64,000 bases of DNA from Nocardia stercoris (GTDB lineage Bacteria; Actinomycetota; Actinomycetes; Mycobacteriales; Mycobacteriaceae), in NCBI RefSeq assembly GCF_003696265.1, contig NZ_RFFH01000023.1, positions 1-64,000 of the forward strand, read 5' to 3'. A program made the translations under genes and the position numbers. Shown piece by piece: positions 16,895-26,708 of the stretch (its first letter is position 1; each line of letters begins with the position of its first letter). A model generated the notes under the pieces. It was given only the letters and a program-made list of their open reading frames with translations. It searched no databases and was not told the DNA's origin.

Positions 16895-17832
16895 GCCACG
16901 AACTCCACCTGCGAGGCGGTGGTACCGGAGTCGCCCCGGTTCACCGTGACGCGGAAACGGTAGTACCGCTCCTGCGGCTTCGGGTCACTGGCATTGGTCA
17001 GCGTCTGCTTGGCGGCCACCAGGATCCGGGCCGACGAGTCGTCCTCGCTCTCGATGGCGGCCTCGATGACCTCGCCGGTCGCCTTCACCTTGGCGTCCTG
17101 CACGACCTTGGCGTACGCGTCCTTGCGCTGCGAATACTCTTCCTTCAGCTGCCCGGAGGCGATCGCCAGCACCCGGTCGATGTCCGCCGGGGCGGTGTCG
17201 TCGGAGATGTTGGTCAGGTTGAGCACCGCCTGCCGCGCGGTCTGCACGTAGGTCTGGTCGCGGGAGGTCCGCGCCGCGTCGTCACTGCGCATGTGCAGGT
17301 AGTAGCCGCCGGACACGGTGAGCCCGACCAGGCCGAGCACGATCGCCACCACCGCGGCGATCTCACCCCACCCCAGGCCGCGCCGGGTCTTCGTGGTGCT
17401 CATGCTCGTCGATGCGGGCGCGGCGGCCGGTTCGGGAACCACGACCGACACCGTGACATCGTCGTCGGCCGGAGCGGCCTCGGCCGTCTTGCCGGTGGCG
17501 GAAGCGGACTTCACCGTCTCGGAAGCCGATGCGCTGGCGGCGGCCTCGTCGGCATCCGCCACTGTGTCGACAGGTTCGGCAGCCTCCGTCTTCACAGACT
17601 CCTCGGCCGGAGCCTGCTTCGCCGGCGCGGCGGCCGACTCCGACTTCGCCGAGTCCTCGGCGAGGGCCGCGTCGATGTCCAGCTTCACGGTCGGCGACGC
17701 GGGCTGCGTGCCCGCGTCGCCCGCCGCAGTCACCACGACGGTCGCATCGGACGGCGTGTCCGCCACCGGCGAACCGGCTTCCCGGCTCGCGCGGCGGCGG
17801 GACCGCCCGTTGGTCGTCGTGGTGTCATTCAT
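16891..17832 (-). CDS. Mce-associated membrane protein with long Ala/Glu-rich N-tail (Rv3493c-like)
   Basis: This 313-aa protein has a long charged, Ala-rich cytoplasmic N-terminus (1-145; many EAA/SASA-type segments), one membrane helix (about 155-178, IAAVVAIVLGLVGLTVSGGYYL) and an Mce-associated extracytoplasmic domain ending RYYRFRVTVNRG. The position matches Rv3493c. It overlaps mce4F and the downstream gene by four bases each, so translation is coupled. ATG at 17832 was chosen because it overlaps the mce4F stop; an upstream extension reads antisense-like Arg/Pro sequence. Confidence 0.88.
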   Translation of the reverse strand: MNDTTTTNGRSRRRASREAGSPVADTPSDATVVVTAAGDAGTQPASPTVKLDIDAALAEDSAKSESAAAPAKQAPAEESVKTEAAEPVDTVADADEAAASASASETVKSASATGKTAEAAPADDDVTVSVVVPEPAAAPASTSMSTTKTRRGLGWGEIAAVVAIVLGLVGLTVSGGYYLHMRSDDAARTSRDQTYVQTARQAVLNLTNISDDTAPADIDRVLAIASGQLKEEYSQRKDAYAKVVQDAKVKATGEVIEAAIESEDDSSARILVAAKQTLTNASDPKPQERYYRFRVTVNRGDSGTTASQVEFVA

Positions 17833-19229
17833 CCCTGTTGCTCCTCGAACATCGCCTGCCAGCTGGACGGAACCTTGCCGGAACCGTTCGCCGCGACATC
17901 GCCTTGTCGATATGTATTTCCGTCCGGGCCCGTGAAGGTGCCCGTCCCTGGATCCAGATGACCGGTGAACGACGCGGGTTGCGCACCGGGGCCCGGCACC
18001 GGCTGACCAGCGGGGCTGACCGGCTGCGGCGGACCGTACGGAGGGTTGGTGCCCTGGGGCACGTATCCGTTGGGATCGTGGCACAGCTCCGGGGTGGGAG
18101 CTCGCTTGCCCGGGACATCCGCACACGGCGTGTTGCGGATACCGCGGACCGCCTCCGGCGCGTCCTGCGGCACCTTGCAGTATACGGATGGGGTGTCGGG
18201 GATGGACTGGTCCTTCGGGGAACGCCACTGGTCAGGGGGCAGGAAGCCGGTCATGCACGGCGGCGGATCGCCGAGTCCGAGCATGAAGTCGACGTACGCG
18301 CCGTACCGTTCCGGGCCACTGGCCGCCTGCAGCAGTCCCGCCATCAAGGGCGGGAACACCACCAGGATCTGCTCGAGCCCGGCGTGGTAGGTGACCCCGA
18401 CCTGACCGACGCTGACCATGTTCGACAGCAGCAGCGGGAGGGTCGGCTTCAGGTCCTGGAAGAAATCCTGGGCCTTGGCCGCGGCACTCGGCGTCCGCTG
18501 CAGCAACTGCCCGAGCGACGGGTCGTGCTGGCGCAGCTGATCGGTGACCGTCGCCAGATCCCTTGTCCAGGAACGGATGTCGTCCTGGCTGGTCACCTGG
18601 GTGTCCAGCAGCGGCCCGACCTGGGCCAGCAGGTCCTTGGTCGAATCCGTGTTCTTCTTGGCCTCCTGGACCAGCAGTGACGCCGAGTCGATGAACTTCT
18701 GCAGGTCCGGGCCGGCGCCGTTGAACGCCACGAACGCTTCGTCGATCAGTTCGCGCAACTTGGTGTCGGCGATGCTGGACAGCAGCCGGTCGGCCTGGTT
18801 GAGCATGTCGCCGACATCCTGCGGCAGCTTGGTGTGCTCGACCGGGATCACCGCGCCGTCGCGCAGGGTCCCGCCCGCGTTCGAGTTCGGCACCAGGTCG
18901 ATGTACTGCTCACCGATGGCCGACACACTGCGCACGTAGGCGTCGACGTCCTTGGGCACCTTGTGGTCGGTGCCCAGCGACAGCACCGCGTCGACCCCGT
19001 CGGGGGTCAGCTTGACATCGGTGACCTTGCCGATGTCGGTGCCGCGGTAGGACACGTTCGCGGTCGGGTACAGCCCGCCGGTCGCCTGCAGTTTCACGGT
19101 CACCGTGTAACGCCCGATCCCCAGCATGGCCGGCAGGTGCACGTAGCTGCCCGCCATCACGACCATGCCGATCACGGTCAGGATCGAGAAGATGATCAGT
19201 TGTCCTCGAACGAACCGAGTGAGTCTCAC
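17829..19229 (-). CDS. mce4F: Mce4F, Mce-family transporter subunit
   Basis: An N-terminal membrane anchor (about 10-30, LIIFSILTVIGMVVMAGSYV) is followed by the Mce/MlaD domain (about 38-120, LQATGGLYPTANVSYRGTDI, then GEQYIDLVP), a long helical Mce region, and a Pro/Gly-rich C-terminal tail (about 380-466). In mycobacteria Mce4 proteins form the envelope-spanning conduit that imports cholesterol with the YrbE4 permeases and MceG ATPase. It is the sixth Mce subunit in the operon, with ATGA overlaps on both sides. Confidence 0.94.
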   Translation of the reverse strand: MRLTRFVRGQLIIFSILTVIGMVVMAGSYVHLPAMLGIGRYTVTVKLQATGGLYPTANVSYRGTDIGKVTDVKLTPDGVDAVLSLGTDHKVPKDVDAYVRSVSAIGEQYIDLVPNSNAGGTLRDGAVIPVEHTKLPQDVGDMLNQADRLLSSIADTKLRELIDEAFVAFNGAGPDLQKFIDSASLLVQEAKKNTDSTKDLLAQVGPLLDTQVTSQDDIRSWTRDLATVTDQLRQHDPSLGQLLQRTPSAAAKAQDFFQDLKPTLPLLLSNMVSVGQVGVTYHAGLEQILVVFPPLMAGLLQAASGPERYGAYVDFMLGLGDPPPCMTGFLPPDQWRSPKDQSIPDTPSVYCKVPQDAPEAVRGIRNTPCADVPGKRAPTPELCHDPNGYVPQGTNPPYGPPQPVSPAGQPVPGPGAQPASFTGHLDPGTGTFTGPDGNTYRQGDVAANGSGKVPSSWQAMFEEQQG

Positions 19230-20464
19230 TGGCCCGGACCTCCTTGCGGCGCACCGGGAACCGTCAGACCCGGAATGGCGGGCAGCCCCGGAATCGGCGG
19301 CAGGCCGGGAATGCTGGGGGTGGGTGCCGGTGTGGTCGCGCCCGGCGGCGGGTTCTGCAACGGACCGTTGATCGGGTCGCCCTTGCCCTCGCCGGTGCCG
19401 GCGAACGTGCCCAGCGCGCCTTCGACACCACCGAAGCGCCCGCCCAGCGGGGTGCCGGTGAGGAAGTTGGAATCGTTGCGCTCGGCCCGGATGTCGTAGG
19501 TGATGAGCAGATTCATGTAGTCGCCCTTGATGGCCCGGTCGATACCCTTCATCGGGAACGGGAACGTGAGCAACATCTGCAACGCGATCGCGAGGTTGTT
19601 CCCCGTGTCCGCCAACGACTTCAGGATCGGGCCGAGATCGGCGAGTTCGGCCTTCAGGTCGGCACCCTCGGTGTCGAGGACACGCTGCACCACCGCGCTC
19701 ATGTCACCGAGCGAGGACAGCGCCTTGGTGATGGCCTCGCGCCGGTCGGCCAGCACGGTCAGGGCCGGGTGGATTTCCGTGATCGCCTTGGTCACATCGT
19801 CCTTCTGCTGGGCGAGGGTGCCCGACAGCCGGTCCAGTCCACTCATGGCCGAGATGATGTCGCTGGTCTGACCGTCCAGCGTCGTGGTCAGCTGGGCCAG
19901 TTCCGGCAGCAGATCCTTGATCGCGTCGGCCCGGCCTTTGAAGGTGGCGTTCAGTTCGTGGGTGATCGTCTCCACCTGTCCGAGACCACCGCCGTTGAGC
20001 ACCACCGACAGTGACGACAGCGTCTGCTCGGTCGTCGGGTAGGTGCCGGCCCGGTCCAGCGGGATCAGGTCGCCGCCGTGCAGCTGCCCCTGCGGCGGGA
20101 CGTCCGTGGGCGCGGCCAGTTCGAGGTGCTGGCTGCCCAGCAGACTGGTCTGGCCGATCCGCGCGATCGCGTTGGCGGGCAGCGACACACCCTTGTTCAG
20201 GCTGACCGTGACCAGCGCGTGCCAGCCCTCCACGTCGATACCGGTCACCGTTCCGACGGTGGCGTCGTCGACCATGACCGGCGAATTACGGGTCAGGGTC
20301 GTGACATTCGGCATCTGGATCTTGACCTGCCAGGCATCCTTGCCGGTGCCCTGGGTGCCGGGCAGCGGCAGGCTGTTCAGCCCGTCGAACTGGCAGCCGG
20401 AAACCCCGGTCGCGATGGCCAGCCCGAGTACGGTGCCGGCCAGCTTCTTTCGGCGCATGGTCAT
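19226..20464 (-). CDS. mce4E: Mce4E lipoprotein (LprN-like)
   Basis: This is the lipoprotein member of the Mce set. The signal peptide has a basic start (MTMRRKK), a hydrophobic core and lipobox GVSGC with the lipidated Cys24. The Mce domain (about 45-130) starts WQVKIQMPNVTTLTRNSPVM, and a long alpha-helical region and Pro-rich C-terminus follow. The fifth position in mce operons is always a lipoprotein, which fits. ATG at 20464 overlaps the mce4D stop by one base; an internal ATG two codons later is possible. Confidence 0.94.
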   Translation of the reverse strand: MTMRRKKLAGTVLGLAIATGVSGCQFDGLNSLPLPGTQGTGKDAWQVKIQMPNVTTLTRNSPVMVDDATVGTVTGIDVEGWHALVTVSLNKGVSLPANAIARIGQTSLLGSQHLELAAPTDVPPQGQLHGGDLIPLDRAGTYPTTEQTLSSLSVVLNGGGLGQVETITHELNATFKGRADAIKDLLPELAQLTTTLDGQTSDIISAMSGLDRLSGTLAQQKDDVTKAITEIHPALTVLADRREAITKALSSLGDMSAVVQRVLDTEGADLKAELADLGPILKSLADTGNNLAIALQMLLTFPFPMKGIDRAIKGDYMNLLITYDIRAERNDSNFLTGTPLGGRFGGVEGALGTFAGTGEGKGDPINGPLQNPPPGATTPAPTPSIPGLPPIPGLPAIPGLTVPGAPQGGPGQ

Positions 20465-21738
20465 CAGTTACCTCCCGGAACGGCCAGTCCGGCAAGGCCG
20501 TTCGGCATGGAGTTCGCCGGTGCGCCCGGAATCTGCACGCGCGACGCGACATCCGGCGTGCTGTAGGTCAGCTGGTTCGGGAACGCCTGCTGGCCGGAGG
20601 CCGGGTTCAGCAGGATCGGCGCGTAGTTCGTCAGCATGGTGTCCAGGACCGGTCCCAGGTACTGCTTGCACAGGTCGGCGGTTTTCTGCGAGTCGTTCGC
20701 CTCCAGAGCTTCGACCGATCCGCAGAGGAAGGCGACCGGGTTCGCGAAGTTCACACCGACCACCGCGCCGGTCAGGGTGCCCTGGGCCGGCTTGTAGATC
20801 TGGTAGAAGTTCACCAGCGCCGTCGGGCCCGCGTGCAGCAGCCGCTCCAGGTCGCCGCGCTTGTCGACGAGCACCTGGGTGGCGTCGGCGAGGCGCTGCA
20901 CGCTCTCGGTCAGCGCGCCACCACGTTCGTCCAGGAACCGCTTGATGTCGGCCACCGCGACATCGAGGCTGTCCAGGCCCGTTCCCAGGTCGTCGGAGAC
21001 ACTGGCGAGCACCTTCGACACCGATGCCAGACGCCCACCGAACTGGACGATCTGATCGTTGCTCTTGGACAGCACGTCCACGAACTGCTGCAGGTTGCGG
21101 ACCGTCGCGAACAGGTCGGTCCGGCCGTCGGACAGTGTGTTCAACGTGCTCGACAGCTCGCGCAGCGTGTCGCGCATCGCCTGCGCGTTTCCGTTACCGA
21201 GGTTGTCCGACATGGTGTTCACGAACTTGCCGAAGGAACCCTGCTGGTCGTTACCGACCGGGCCGAGCGCGGTCGACAGTTTGGTCAACTCGGCCTTGAT
21301 GTCGTCCCACTCGACCGGGACCGCGGTGCGCTCGATCGGAATCGTGGCGTGGTCACCCATCTTCGGTCCGGTGGTGTACACCGGCGCCAGCTGGACGAAC
21401 CGCGCGGACACCAGCGACGGCGAGATGGACACGGCCTTCGCGTCCGCTGGGATGTTCACCCCGCGGTCGACGGTCATCTTCACGGTCACATGGTCGGGAC
21501 CGGGCGTGATCGAGTCGATCTTGCCGACGTTCACCCCGAGCACGCGTACATCGTCACCGGCGTACAGGCCCTTCGTGCTGGGGAAGTAGGCGGTGATGTG
21601 CTTGCGGCCGATGTCCGCGATCTTCCCGGCGGCGAGGGTACCGATGATCGCGACCACCACGACCGCGGCGGCGATCCGCACCCATCTGTTCTTGGACCCC
21701 GACCGCAGCAGGTCGGGCATACGCTGCAGGTACGTCAT
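20464..21738 (-). CDS. mce4D: Mce4D, Mce-family transporter subunit
   Basis: The membrane anchor is at about 18-40 (RIAAAVVVVAIIGTLAAGKI), followed by an Mce domain (about 45-125, YFPSTKGLYAGDDVRVLGVN and ARFVQLAPVYT) and an extended helical region (about 150-300), typical of the tube-forming part of Mce proteins. It belongs to the mce4 sterol importer. Its start overlaps the mce4C stop by four bases. Confidence 0.94.
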   Translation of the reverse strand: MTYLQRMPDLLRSGSKNRWVRIAAAVVVVAIIGTLAAGKIADIGRKHITAYFPSTKGLYAGDDVRVLGVNVGKIDSITPGPDHVTVKMTVDRGVNIPADAKAVSISPSLVSARFVQLAPVYTTGPKMGDHATIPIERTAVPVEWDDIKAELTKLSTALGPVGNDQQGSFGKFVNTMSDNLGNGNAQAMRDTLRELSSTLNTLSDGRTDLFATVRNLQQFVDVLSKSNDQIVQFGGRLASVSKVLASVSDDLGTGLDSLDVAVADIKRFLDERGGALTESVQRLADATQVLVDKRGDLERLLHAGPTALVNFYQIYKPAQGTLTGAVVGVNFANPVAFLCGSVEALEANDSQKTADLCKQYLGPVLDTMLTNYAPILLNPASGQQAFPNQLTYSTPDVASRVQIPGAPANSMPNGLAGLAVPGGN

Positions 21739-22805
21739 CGGGGCGGCTCCTGAACCATCGGGTCGATCCTCGGCGCCCCCGGCGGTGAGGTGAGGTAGTC
21801 ACGGAACGAATCGGGCACGTGATCCGGCCACACCAGCGAGTCGACGAGCGGCCGCAGGGTGAGACTGCTGGCGTTGGAGACGTAGGCCTGGAAGTACGGG
21901 CCACTGCCGACCTCCTCACCCAGGGCCGCCGCGTACGGGCCGACCGCGTCGAGCGCCTTGCCGAGCTGCTCCTTGTTCTTCTGCAGCAGGCCCAGCAGCT
22001 GGTTCAGCTGATCCAGGTCGGGCTTGAGCTGTGCCTCGTTGTCGGTGACGAAACCGCTGAGCTGCCTGGCCAATTCGCCGACCGCGCTGATCAGCTGGCT
22101 GATCGCGGCCTTGCGGTTGTCGAGCTCGCCGAGCAGGCTGTCGCCGTCGTTGATCAGGGCGTTGAGCTGATCGGACCGATCGGCCAGCACCTTGGTGACG
22201 TTCTGCGCGTGCGAGAGCAGGTCCAACAGCGCCTTGTCTCGGGTGTTGAGACTCTTCGACAGCGCGCTCACCCCGTCGAGCGCCGACCGCAGCGGCGCGG
22301 GGGTGTCGGCGAACGCACTCGAGAGCGCGTCCAGAGTCTGGTTCACCTTGTCGGTGTCCATGCCCGCCACGTCGTTGCTCAGATCACCGAGGGCATCGGT
22401 GAGCGAGTACGGAGCCATGGTGCGCGCCAACGGAATCGTGTCGTCACGTAACAGTTCACCGGTCCCGCCGGGCACCACCTCGAGCGACTTGCGGCCGAGC
22501 ATGGTGTCGGCCTTGATGGCCGCGGTGGTCTGGTTGCCGAGCGTGATCGACTCGTCGAGATTGAACGTCACCAGCACGTTCGAACCGGCCAGCGAGATCT
22601 TCTCGACCTTGCCCGAACGCACGCCCGCCACATGGACCGGGTCGCCGGGCATCAGCCCGCCCGCGTCCACGAAGTAGGCGGTGAACTCGGCGCCGCTGCG
22701 CAGGAAAGGCAGCTGGTCGAACTGCAGTGCCGTCATCGAGATGGCGGCGGTGACGACCAGGCCGACCGTGCCGTACCGGGCCAGCCGGGAGTCTTCGCCG
22801 ATCAT
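21735..22805 (-). CDS. mce4C: Mce4C, Mce-family transporter subunit
   Basis: The ATG at 22805 overlaps the mce4B stop (ATGA), which decides the start; further upstream the frame reads through mce4B sequence. The 356-aa protein has an anchor at about 10-28 (YGTVGLVVTAAISMTALQF), an Mce domain (FVDAGGLMPGDPVHVAGVRS, then LGRKSLEVVPGG) and a helical region with heptad-like Leu spacing (about 170-300). It is one of six Mce subunits of the importer. Confidence 0.94.
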   Translation of the reverse strand: MIGEDSRLARYGTVGLVVTAAISMTALQFDQLPFLRSGAEFTAYFVDAGGLMPGDPVHVAGVRSGKVEKISLAGSNVLVTFNLDESITLGNQTTAAIKADTMLGRKSLEVVPGGTGELLRDDTIPLARTMAPYSLTDALGDLSNDVAGMDTDKVNQTLDALSSAFADTPAPLRSALDGVSALSKSLNTRDKALLDLLSHAQNVTKVLADRSDQLNALINDGDSLLGELDNRKAAISQLISAVGELARQLSGFVTDNEAQLKPDLDQLNQLLGLLQKNKEQLGKALDAVGPYAAALGEEVGSGPYFQAYVSNASSLTLRPLVDSLVWPDHVPDSFRDYLTSPPGAPRIDPMVQEPPR

Positions 22806-23824
22806 CCGGAACACCGCCCTGTCGTCTGCAAGCCCGGCAAGGTGATCTCGATGTCCTGTCCATCCGGAGCGTTCGCCAGGATGTTGGTGCCGCAGATGTA
22901 CATGTTCAGGAACGACCCGTAGGAGCCGATACGGGTCAGCTTCTTGTACGTGTCGGGCAGACGGTCCAGGATCCACTGGATGTCGTCGGTGTTGTTGTTG
23001 AGGTTCGTCGACAGCTTGCCCAGCTGATCGAAGTCGTTCTGCAGGTCCGGGCGGGCTTGCTTCAGCAGGTCTTGCAGGTCGCTGGTCGCGCCGGCCAGCC
23101 GCGGCAGCGCCGCGCCGATCGGATCCTTGTCCGCGGCCAGGCCGCTGATCAGGCGCTGCAATTCGGTGAGCGTGGTGTCGAATTCGCTGTTGTGCGCGTC
23201 GATGGTGCTCAGCACGGTCTGCAGGTTGTTGATCACGCTGCCGATGAGCGCGTCCCGGTCGGCCAGGGTCTTGCCGAACTCGCCGGAGCTGTTCAACAGG
23301 GTCACCAGCGTGCCGCCCTGACCCTGGAACACCTGCAGCAGTGCGGCGGTCAGATCGTTGACCTGGGTCGGGTCGAGGCCGCGCAACAGCGGCTTGAAAC
23401 CACCGAGCAACAGGTCGAGGTCGAGCGCGGGCTTGGTGTGGTCGAGCGGCAGCGTGCCGCCGTCGCGCAGCCGCTGCGCGTCGCCGGGGCCCTCACCCAG
23501 CTCGAGATACCGGTCACCGACCAGGTTCTCGTACCGGATGGCGGCCAGGGTGCTGCGGTACACCGGGTACTTCTGGTCGACGTCGAAATCGACGTGCGCC
23601 AGATGATCCTGACCGACGGTCACCCGTGACACCGAACCGACCGGCACACCGGCGATGCGGACCTTGGAACCGGGCAGCATTCCCGACGCGCTGGTGAACA
23701 CCGCGTGATACGTGTTCTCCGAGGCGAATCGGACCTGGCTGAAGACCACGCCGAGACCGAACATGATCGCGACCATCAGCACGCTGAAGATCGACAGTTT
23801 TACCGAACTGGATCGCAGTTTCAT
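22802..23824 (-). CDS. mce4B: Mce4B, Mce-family transporter subunit
   Basis: This 340-aa protein has an N-terminal anchor (about 9-28, KLSIFSVLMVAIMFGLGVVF), an Mce domain (FTSASGMLPGSKVRIAGVPV, VGDRYLELGEG) and a helical region. The C-terminus has two cysteines (MYICGTN and TTGRCSG) that could pair outside the membrane. It starts 3 bp after the mce4A stop. The role is in the sterol import channel. Confidence 0.94.
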   Translation of the reverse strand: MKLRSSSVKLSIFSVLMVAIMFGLGVVFSQVRFASENTYHAVFTSASGMLPGSKVRIAGVPVGSVSRVTVGQDHLAHVDFDVDQKYPVYRSTLAAIRYENLVGDRYLELGEGPGDAQRLRDGGTLPLDHTKPALDLDLLLGGFKPLLRGLDPTQVNDLTAALLQVFQGQGGTLVTLLNSSGEFGKTLADRDALIGSVINNLQTVLSTIDAHNSEFDTTLTELQRLISGLAADKDPIGAALPRLAGATSDLQDLLKQARPDLQNDFDQLGKLSTNLNNNTDDIQWILDRLPDTYKKLTRIGSYGSFLNMYICGTNILANAPDGQDIEITLPGLQTTGRCSG

Positions 23825-23827
23825 CTA

Positions 23828-25042
23828 TCAAACCCCCGGCATTCCCGCGAACAGCAGCTGGAACACCGTCTTGTTGAGGTGCGGCGCGAGTTCGGGTGTG
23901 TAGACATGGCCCTCCGAGGTATCGGTGACCAGGTAGTTGGGCTTTTGGCCGGGCACCCGATCGGTGGTGCCCTCGCAGTGCGGACCACCGGTGGCGTTCA
24001 CCTTCGGCAGGTCGTCGGGGTACTTGTACGGAGTTCCGCCGGGCATGATGCCGGCGTTCAGGGTGACACCGGCGAACTTGCCACCGAAGATGTCGTTCAT
24101 GACCTCTTCGTGACTGGCGATACTCATGACCACGCAGTTCAGCGCCGGGCTGTACTCGTTGAGCAGACTCGTGGTCGGCCGCAACAGGTTCAGCGCACTG
24201 GTCAGCTGGCTCTCGTTCTCACCCAGCACCCCGCCGGCGGTGTTCGCCAGACCGGTGAGGTTGAGCAGCACGTTGTCGAAGTCGCTGGTGTGCGCGACGA
24301 GCGTGCCGGATGTGGTGGACGCGTTCGAGGTGGTCCGCAGCAGGTCCGGCGCCGCGTCGGCGTAGATGTTGCCGACCGTGGCCGTCGTGTCCAGATCCCG
24401 CTGCAGGTCGGGCAGGCTGGGAATGATGTCCTTCAGGTAGGTGTCGCTGTCGGCGAGCAGCTGACCGAGTTCGTCGCCGCGGCCCTGCAGTGCGGTGCCG
24501 ATGGCGGTAAGCGTCGCGTTCAGCTTGTCCGGCGCGACCTTGCCCAGGACATCGGTCAGATGCTGGAACAGCGTGTCGAATTCGACCGTGACCGCGTTCG
24601 CGTGCACGGTGTCGCCGGCCTGCAGGTGTTGCGTGGACGGCTGCGACGGAACGGTGAAGTTCACGTACTTCGCGCCGAACACGGTGGTGGAGTTGATGCT
24701 CACGCCGGCGTTGGCCGGGACGAGCCGCATCTGGTCGGGGTTCATCGCCAGCTTCAGGCGCGCCGAGTCACCGGTGTAGGACACCGATTCGACCCGCCCG
24801 ATCTCGACGCCGCGGAGCTTCACCTTGGCGTCGGTGTCGAGAACCAGTCCGGCGCGCGGTGATTCGACATACACCGTCTCGGTGCTCTCGAATCCGCCCG
24901 CGAACATGGTCCCCGCCACGGCGACCACGCCGGCGAGCCCCAGGATGAGGCCGGCGCCGGCCGTCTTGGCGCGCCAGCCGGATTCCCACCTGCTCTCGTC
25001 GGTGTTCTTGTCTACTAGCTTCTTCGCTGCTGCTGCTGCCAT
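23828..25042 (-). CDS. mce4A: Mce4A, Mce-family transporter subunit
   Basis: This is the first Mce subunit. It has an Ala/Lys-rich cytoplasmic start, an anchor at about 29-48, an Mce domain (TVYVESPRAGLVLDTDAKVK, GAKYVNFTVPS) and a long helical region. The C-terminal third has cysteines (PALNCVV, GGPHCEG), as in other Mce A subunits. In M. tuberculosis Mce4A is needed for cholesterol uptake. It lies 6 bp downstream of yrbE4B. Confidence 0.94.
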   Translation of the reverse strand: MAAAAAKKLVDKNTDESRWESGWRAKTAGAGLILGLAGVVAVAGTMFAGGFESTETVYVESPRAGLVLDTDAKVKLRGVEIGRVESVSYTGDSARLKLAMNPDQMRLVPANAGVSINSTTVFGAKYVNFTVPSQPSTQHLQAGDTVHANAVTVEFDTLFQHLTDVLGKVAPDKLNATLTAIGTALQGRGDELGQLLADSDTYLKDIIPSLPDLQRDLDTTATVGNIYADAAPDLLRTTSNASTTSGTLVAHTSDFDNVLLNLTGLANTAGGVLGENESQLTSALNLLRPTTSLLNEYSPALNCVVMSIASHEEVMNDIFGGKFAGVTLNAGIMPGGTPYKYPDDLPKVNATGGPHCEGTTDRVPGQKPNYLVTDTSEGHVYTPELAPHLNKTVFQLLFAGMPGV

Positions 25043-25048
25043 GTCCGC

Positions 25049-25873
25049 CTACCCGGAGAGATGGAAGTTGCCGGAGTGGCCGTAGATGGCCAGGGACACG
25101 AGCAAGGTGATGGTGACGACCGCGACCAGCGACGAACGCACCGCGCGGCCGACCGCCACGCCCACGCCGACCGGCCCGCCCTCGGCGTGATAGCCGTAAT
25201 AGGTGTGGATCGCCATGACCGCCAACGCCATCAGGATGGCCTGCGCGAACGACCACAGGATGTCGGTCGGGATGAGGAACGTCGAGAAGTAGTGGTCGTA
25301 GACACCGGCCGACTGGCCGTAGATCGACACCGTGGCGAACCGGCTCGCGATGAACGACGCGATGACCGCGAGCGCGTACAGCGGGACGATCGCGATCATG
25401 CCGGCCAGCACCCGGGTGGTGACCAGGTACGGCACCGCGCGGATCGCCATCGACTCGAGCGCGTCGATCTCCTCGGAGACCCGCATCGCGCCGAGCTGGG
25501 CGGTGGAACCGGCACCGATGGTGGCGGCCAAGCCGATACCGGAGATGACCGGCGCGGCGATGCGGACGTTGATGAACGCCGCGAAGAATCCGGTGAGGGC
25601 CTCGACACCGATATTGCCCAGGGAGCTGTAGCCCTGGACCGCGATGGTGCCACCGGTGAACAGCGTCAGGAAGCCCACGATGACAACAGTGCCACCGATC
25701 ATCGCCAATGCTCCGGAGCCCATGCTGATCTCGGCGATGAGCCGGACCATTTCGTTGCGATAGTGCACGATGACGCGCGGCATGGCCGCGACGGTGCGGG
25801 CGTAGAAGATCGCGTGCTTACCAGCGGTGTCCAGCTTGCCCGGCCGGCGCCGCTTCACTTTTCTCGCCATCAC
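25049..25873 (-). CDS. yrbE4B: YrbE4B, MlaE-family permease
   Basis: This is a 274-aa MlaE/YrbE permease with a basic N-terminus and about five to six membrane helices. It contains the family segment GSTAQLGAMRVSEEIDALES with the conserved EExDAL motif (coupling to the ATPase), then SMAIRAVPYLVTTRVLAGMI. With YrbE4A it should form the inner-membrane permease of the Mce4 ABC-type importer; the ATPase MceG is not in the window. It overlaps yrbE4A by four bases. Confidence 0.95.
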   Translation of the reverse strand: MMARKVKRRRPGKLDTAGKHAIFYARTVAAMPRVIVHYRNEMVRLIAEISMGSGALAMIGGTVVIVGFLTLFTGGTIAVQGYSSLGNIGVEALTGFFAAFINVRIAAPVISGIGLAATIGAGSTAQLGAMRVSEEIDALESMAIRAVPYLVTTRVLAGMIAIVPLYALAVIASFIASRFATVSIYGQSAGVYDHYFSTFLIPTDILWSFAQAILMALAVMAIHTYYGYHAEGGPVGVGVAVGRAVRSSLVAVVTITLLVSLAIYGHSGNFHLSG

Positions 25874-26634
25874 CGCACCGTCAGCTTGACTTCGATGGCG
25901 GTGAGCACGACGTTCACCACGAACAGCGCCATGAAGGAGAACACCACGGTCTGGTTGACCGCGTCACCGACGCTCTTGGGCCCGCCCTTGACGTTCAGGC
26001 CCAGGTAGCAGGCGACGAGCCCGGCGATCAGGCCGAACAGGGTCGCCTTGATCTCGGAGAGCACCAGGTCGGGCAGGTGGACGAGCAGCGTGATGCCGTT
26101 GACGAAGGAGCCGGGGTTGACGCCTTGGAGGAAGACCGAGAAGGCGAAGCCGCCGACGATGCCGATCGTGGAGACCAGGCCGTTGAGCATGGCGGCCACG
26201 AACATCGAGGCGGCGACCCGCGGGACGACGAGCCGGGCGATGGGGTCGATACCCAGCACCTTCATGGCGTCGATCTCTTCGCGGATCGTGCGGGCGCCGA
26301 GGTCGGCGCAGATGGCCGTCGCTCCGGCGCCGGCCACGATGAGCACGGTGACGATCGGGCCGACCTGGGTGACGGAGCCGAAAGCGGCTGCGGCACCGGA
26401 CAGGTCGGCCGCACCGAACTCGCGGAGCAGGATGTTGAGTGTGAAGCACACCAGAACGGTGAACGGGATCGCCACCAACAGTGTCGGCATGATCGAAACC
26501 CCGGCGATGAACCAGGATTGATCGACGAACTCTTGAAACTGTACCGGTCTGCGCAGTGTCGCTCTGGCGGTATCGGCAATGAGTTCGAAGAACCCCCCGA
26601 CCGCCCGTAGTGGCACTGCAAGGACTGGGTTCAC
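25870..26634 (-). CDS. yrbE4A: YrbE4A, MlaE-family permease
   Basis: This is a 254-aa MlaE permease with several membrane helices and the motif GARTIREEIDAMKVLGIDPI. GTG at 26634 is preceded by GGAGG with 7-nt spacing, which fixes the start. It is the first gene of the mce4 operon proper and is separated from hsd4A by 159 bp, so it may have its own promoter; TGTGAC repeats lie in that gap. Confidence 0.95.
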   Translation of the reverse strand: MNPVLAVPLRAVGGFFELIADTARATLRRPVQFQEFVDQSWFIAGVSIMPTLLVAIPFTVLVCFTLNILLREFGAADLSGAAAAFGSVTQVGPIVTVLIVAGAGATAICADLGARTIREEIDAMKVLGIDPIARLVVPRVAASMFVAAMLNGLVSTIGIVGGFAFSVFLQGVNPGSFVNGITLLVHLPDLVLSEIKATLFGLIAGLVACYLGLNVKGGPKSVGDAVNQTVVFSFMALFVVNVVLTAIEVKLTVR

Positions 26635-26677
26635 CAGTGAACCTCCCTAATCCTGCCCTGCATTGGTTGTGCTGGAC

Positions 26678-26708
26678 GTCACGCTGTGACCCCTGTGGGG
26701 TGTGACAC
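26678..26708. promoter_or_regulatory. TGTGAC repeats/palindromes upstream of yrbE4A
   Basis: GTCAC-GCT-GTGAC at 26678-26690 is a perfect palindrome, and GTGTGACAC at 26700-26708 is another; TGTGAC recurs with a 16-bp period. The half-site resembles CRP/FNR-family sites. The site lies 44-74 bp upstream of the mce4 first gene. No AACnnGTT KstR core was found in this gap. Confidence 0.35.
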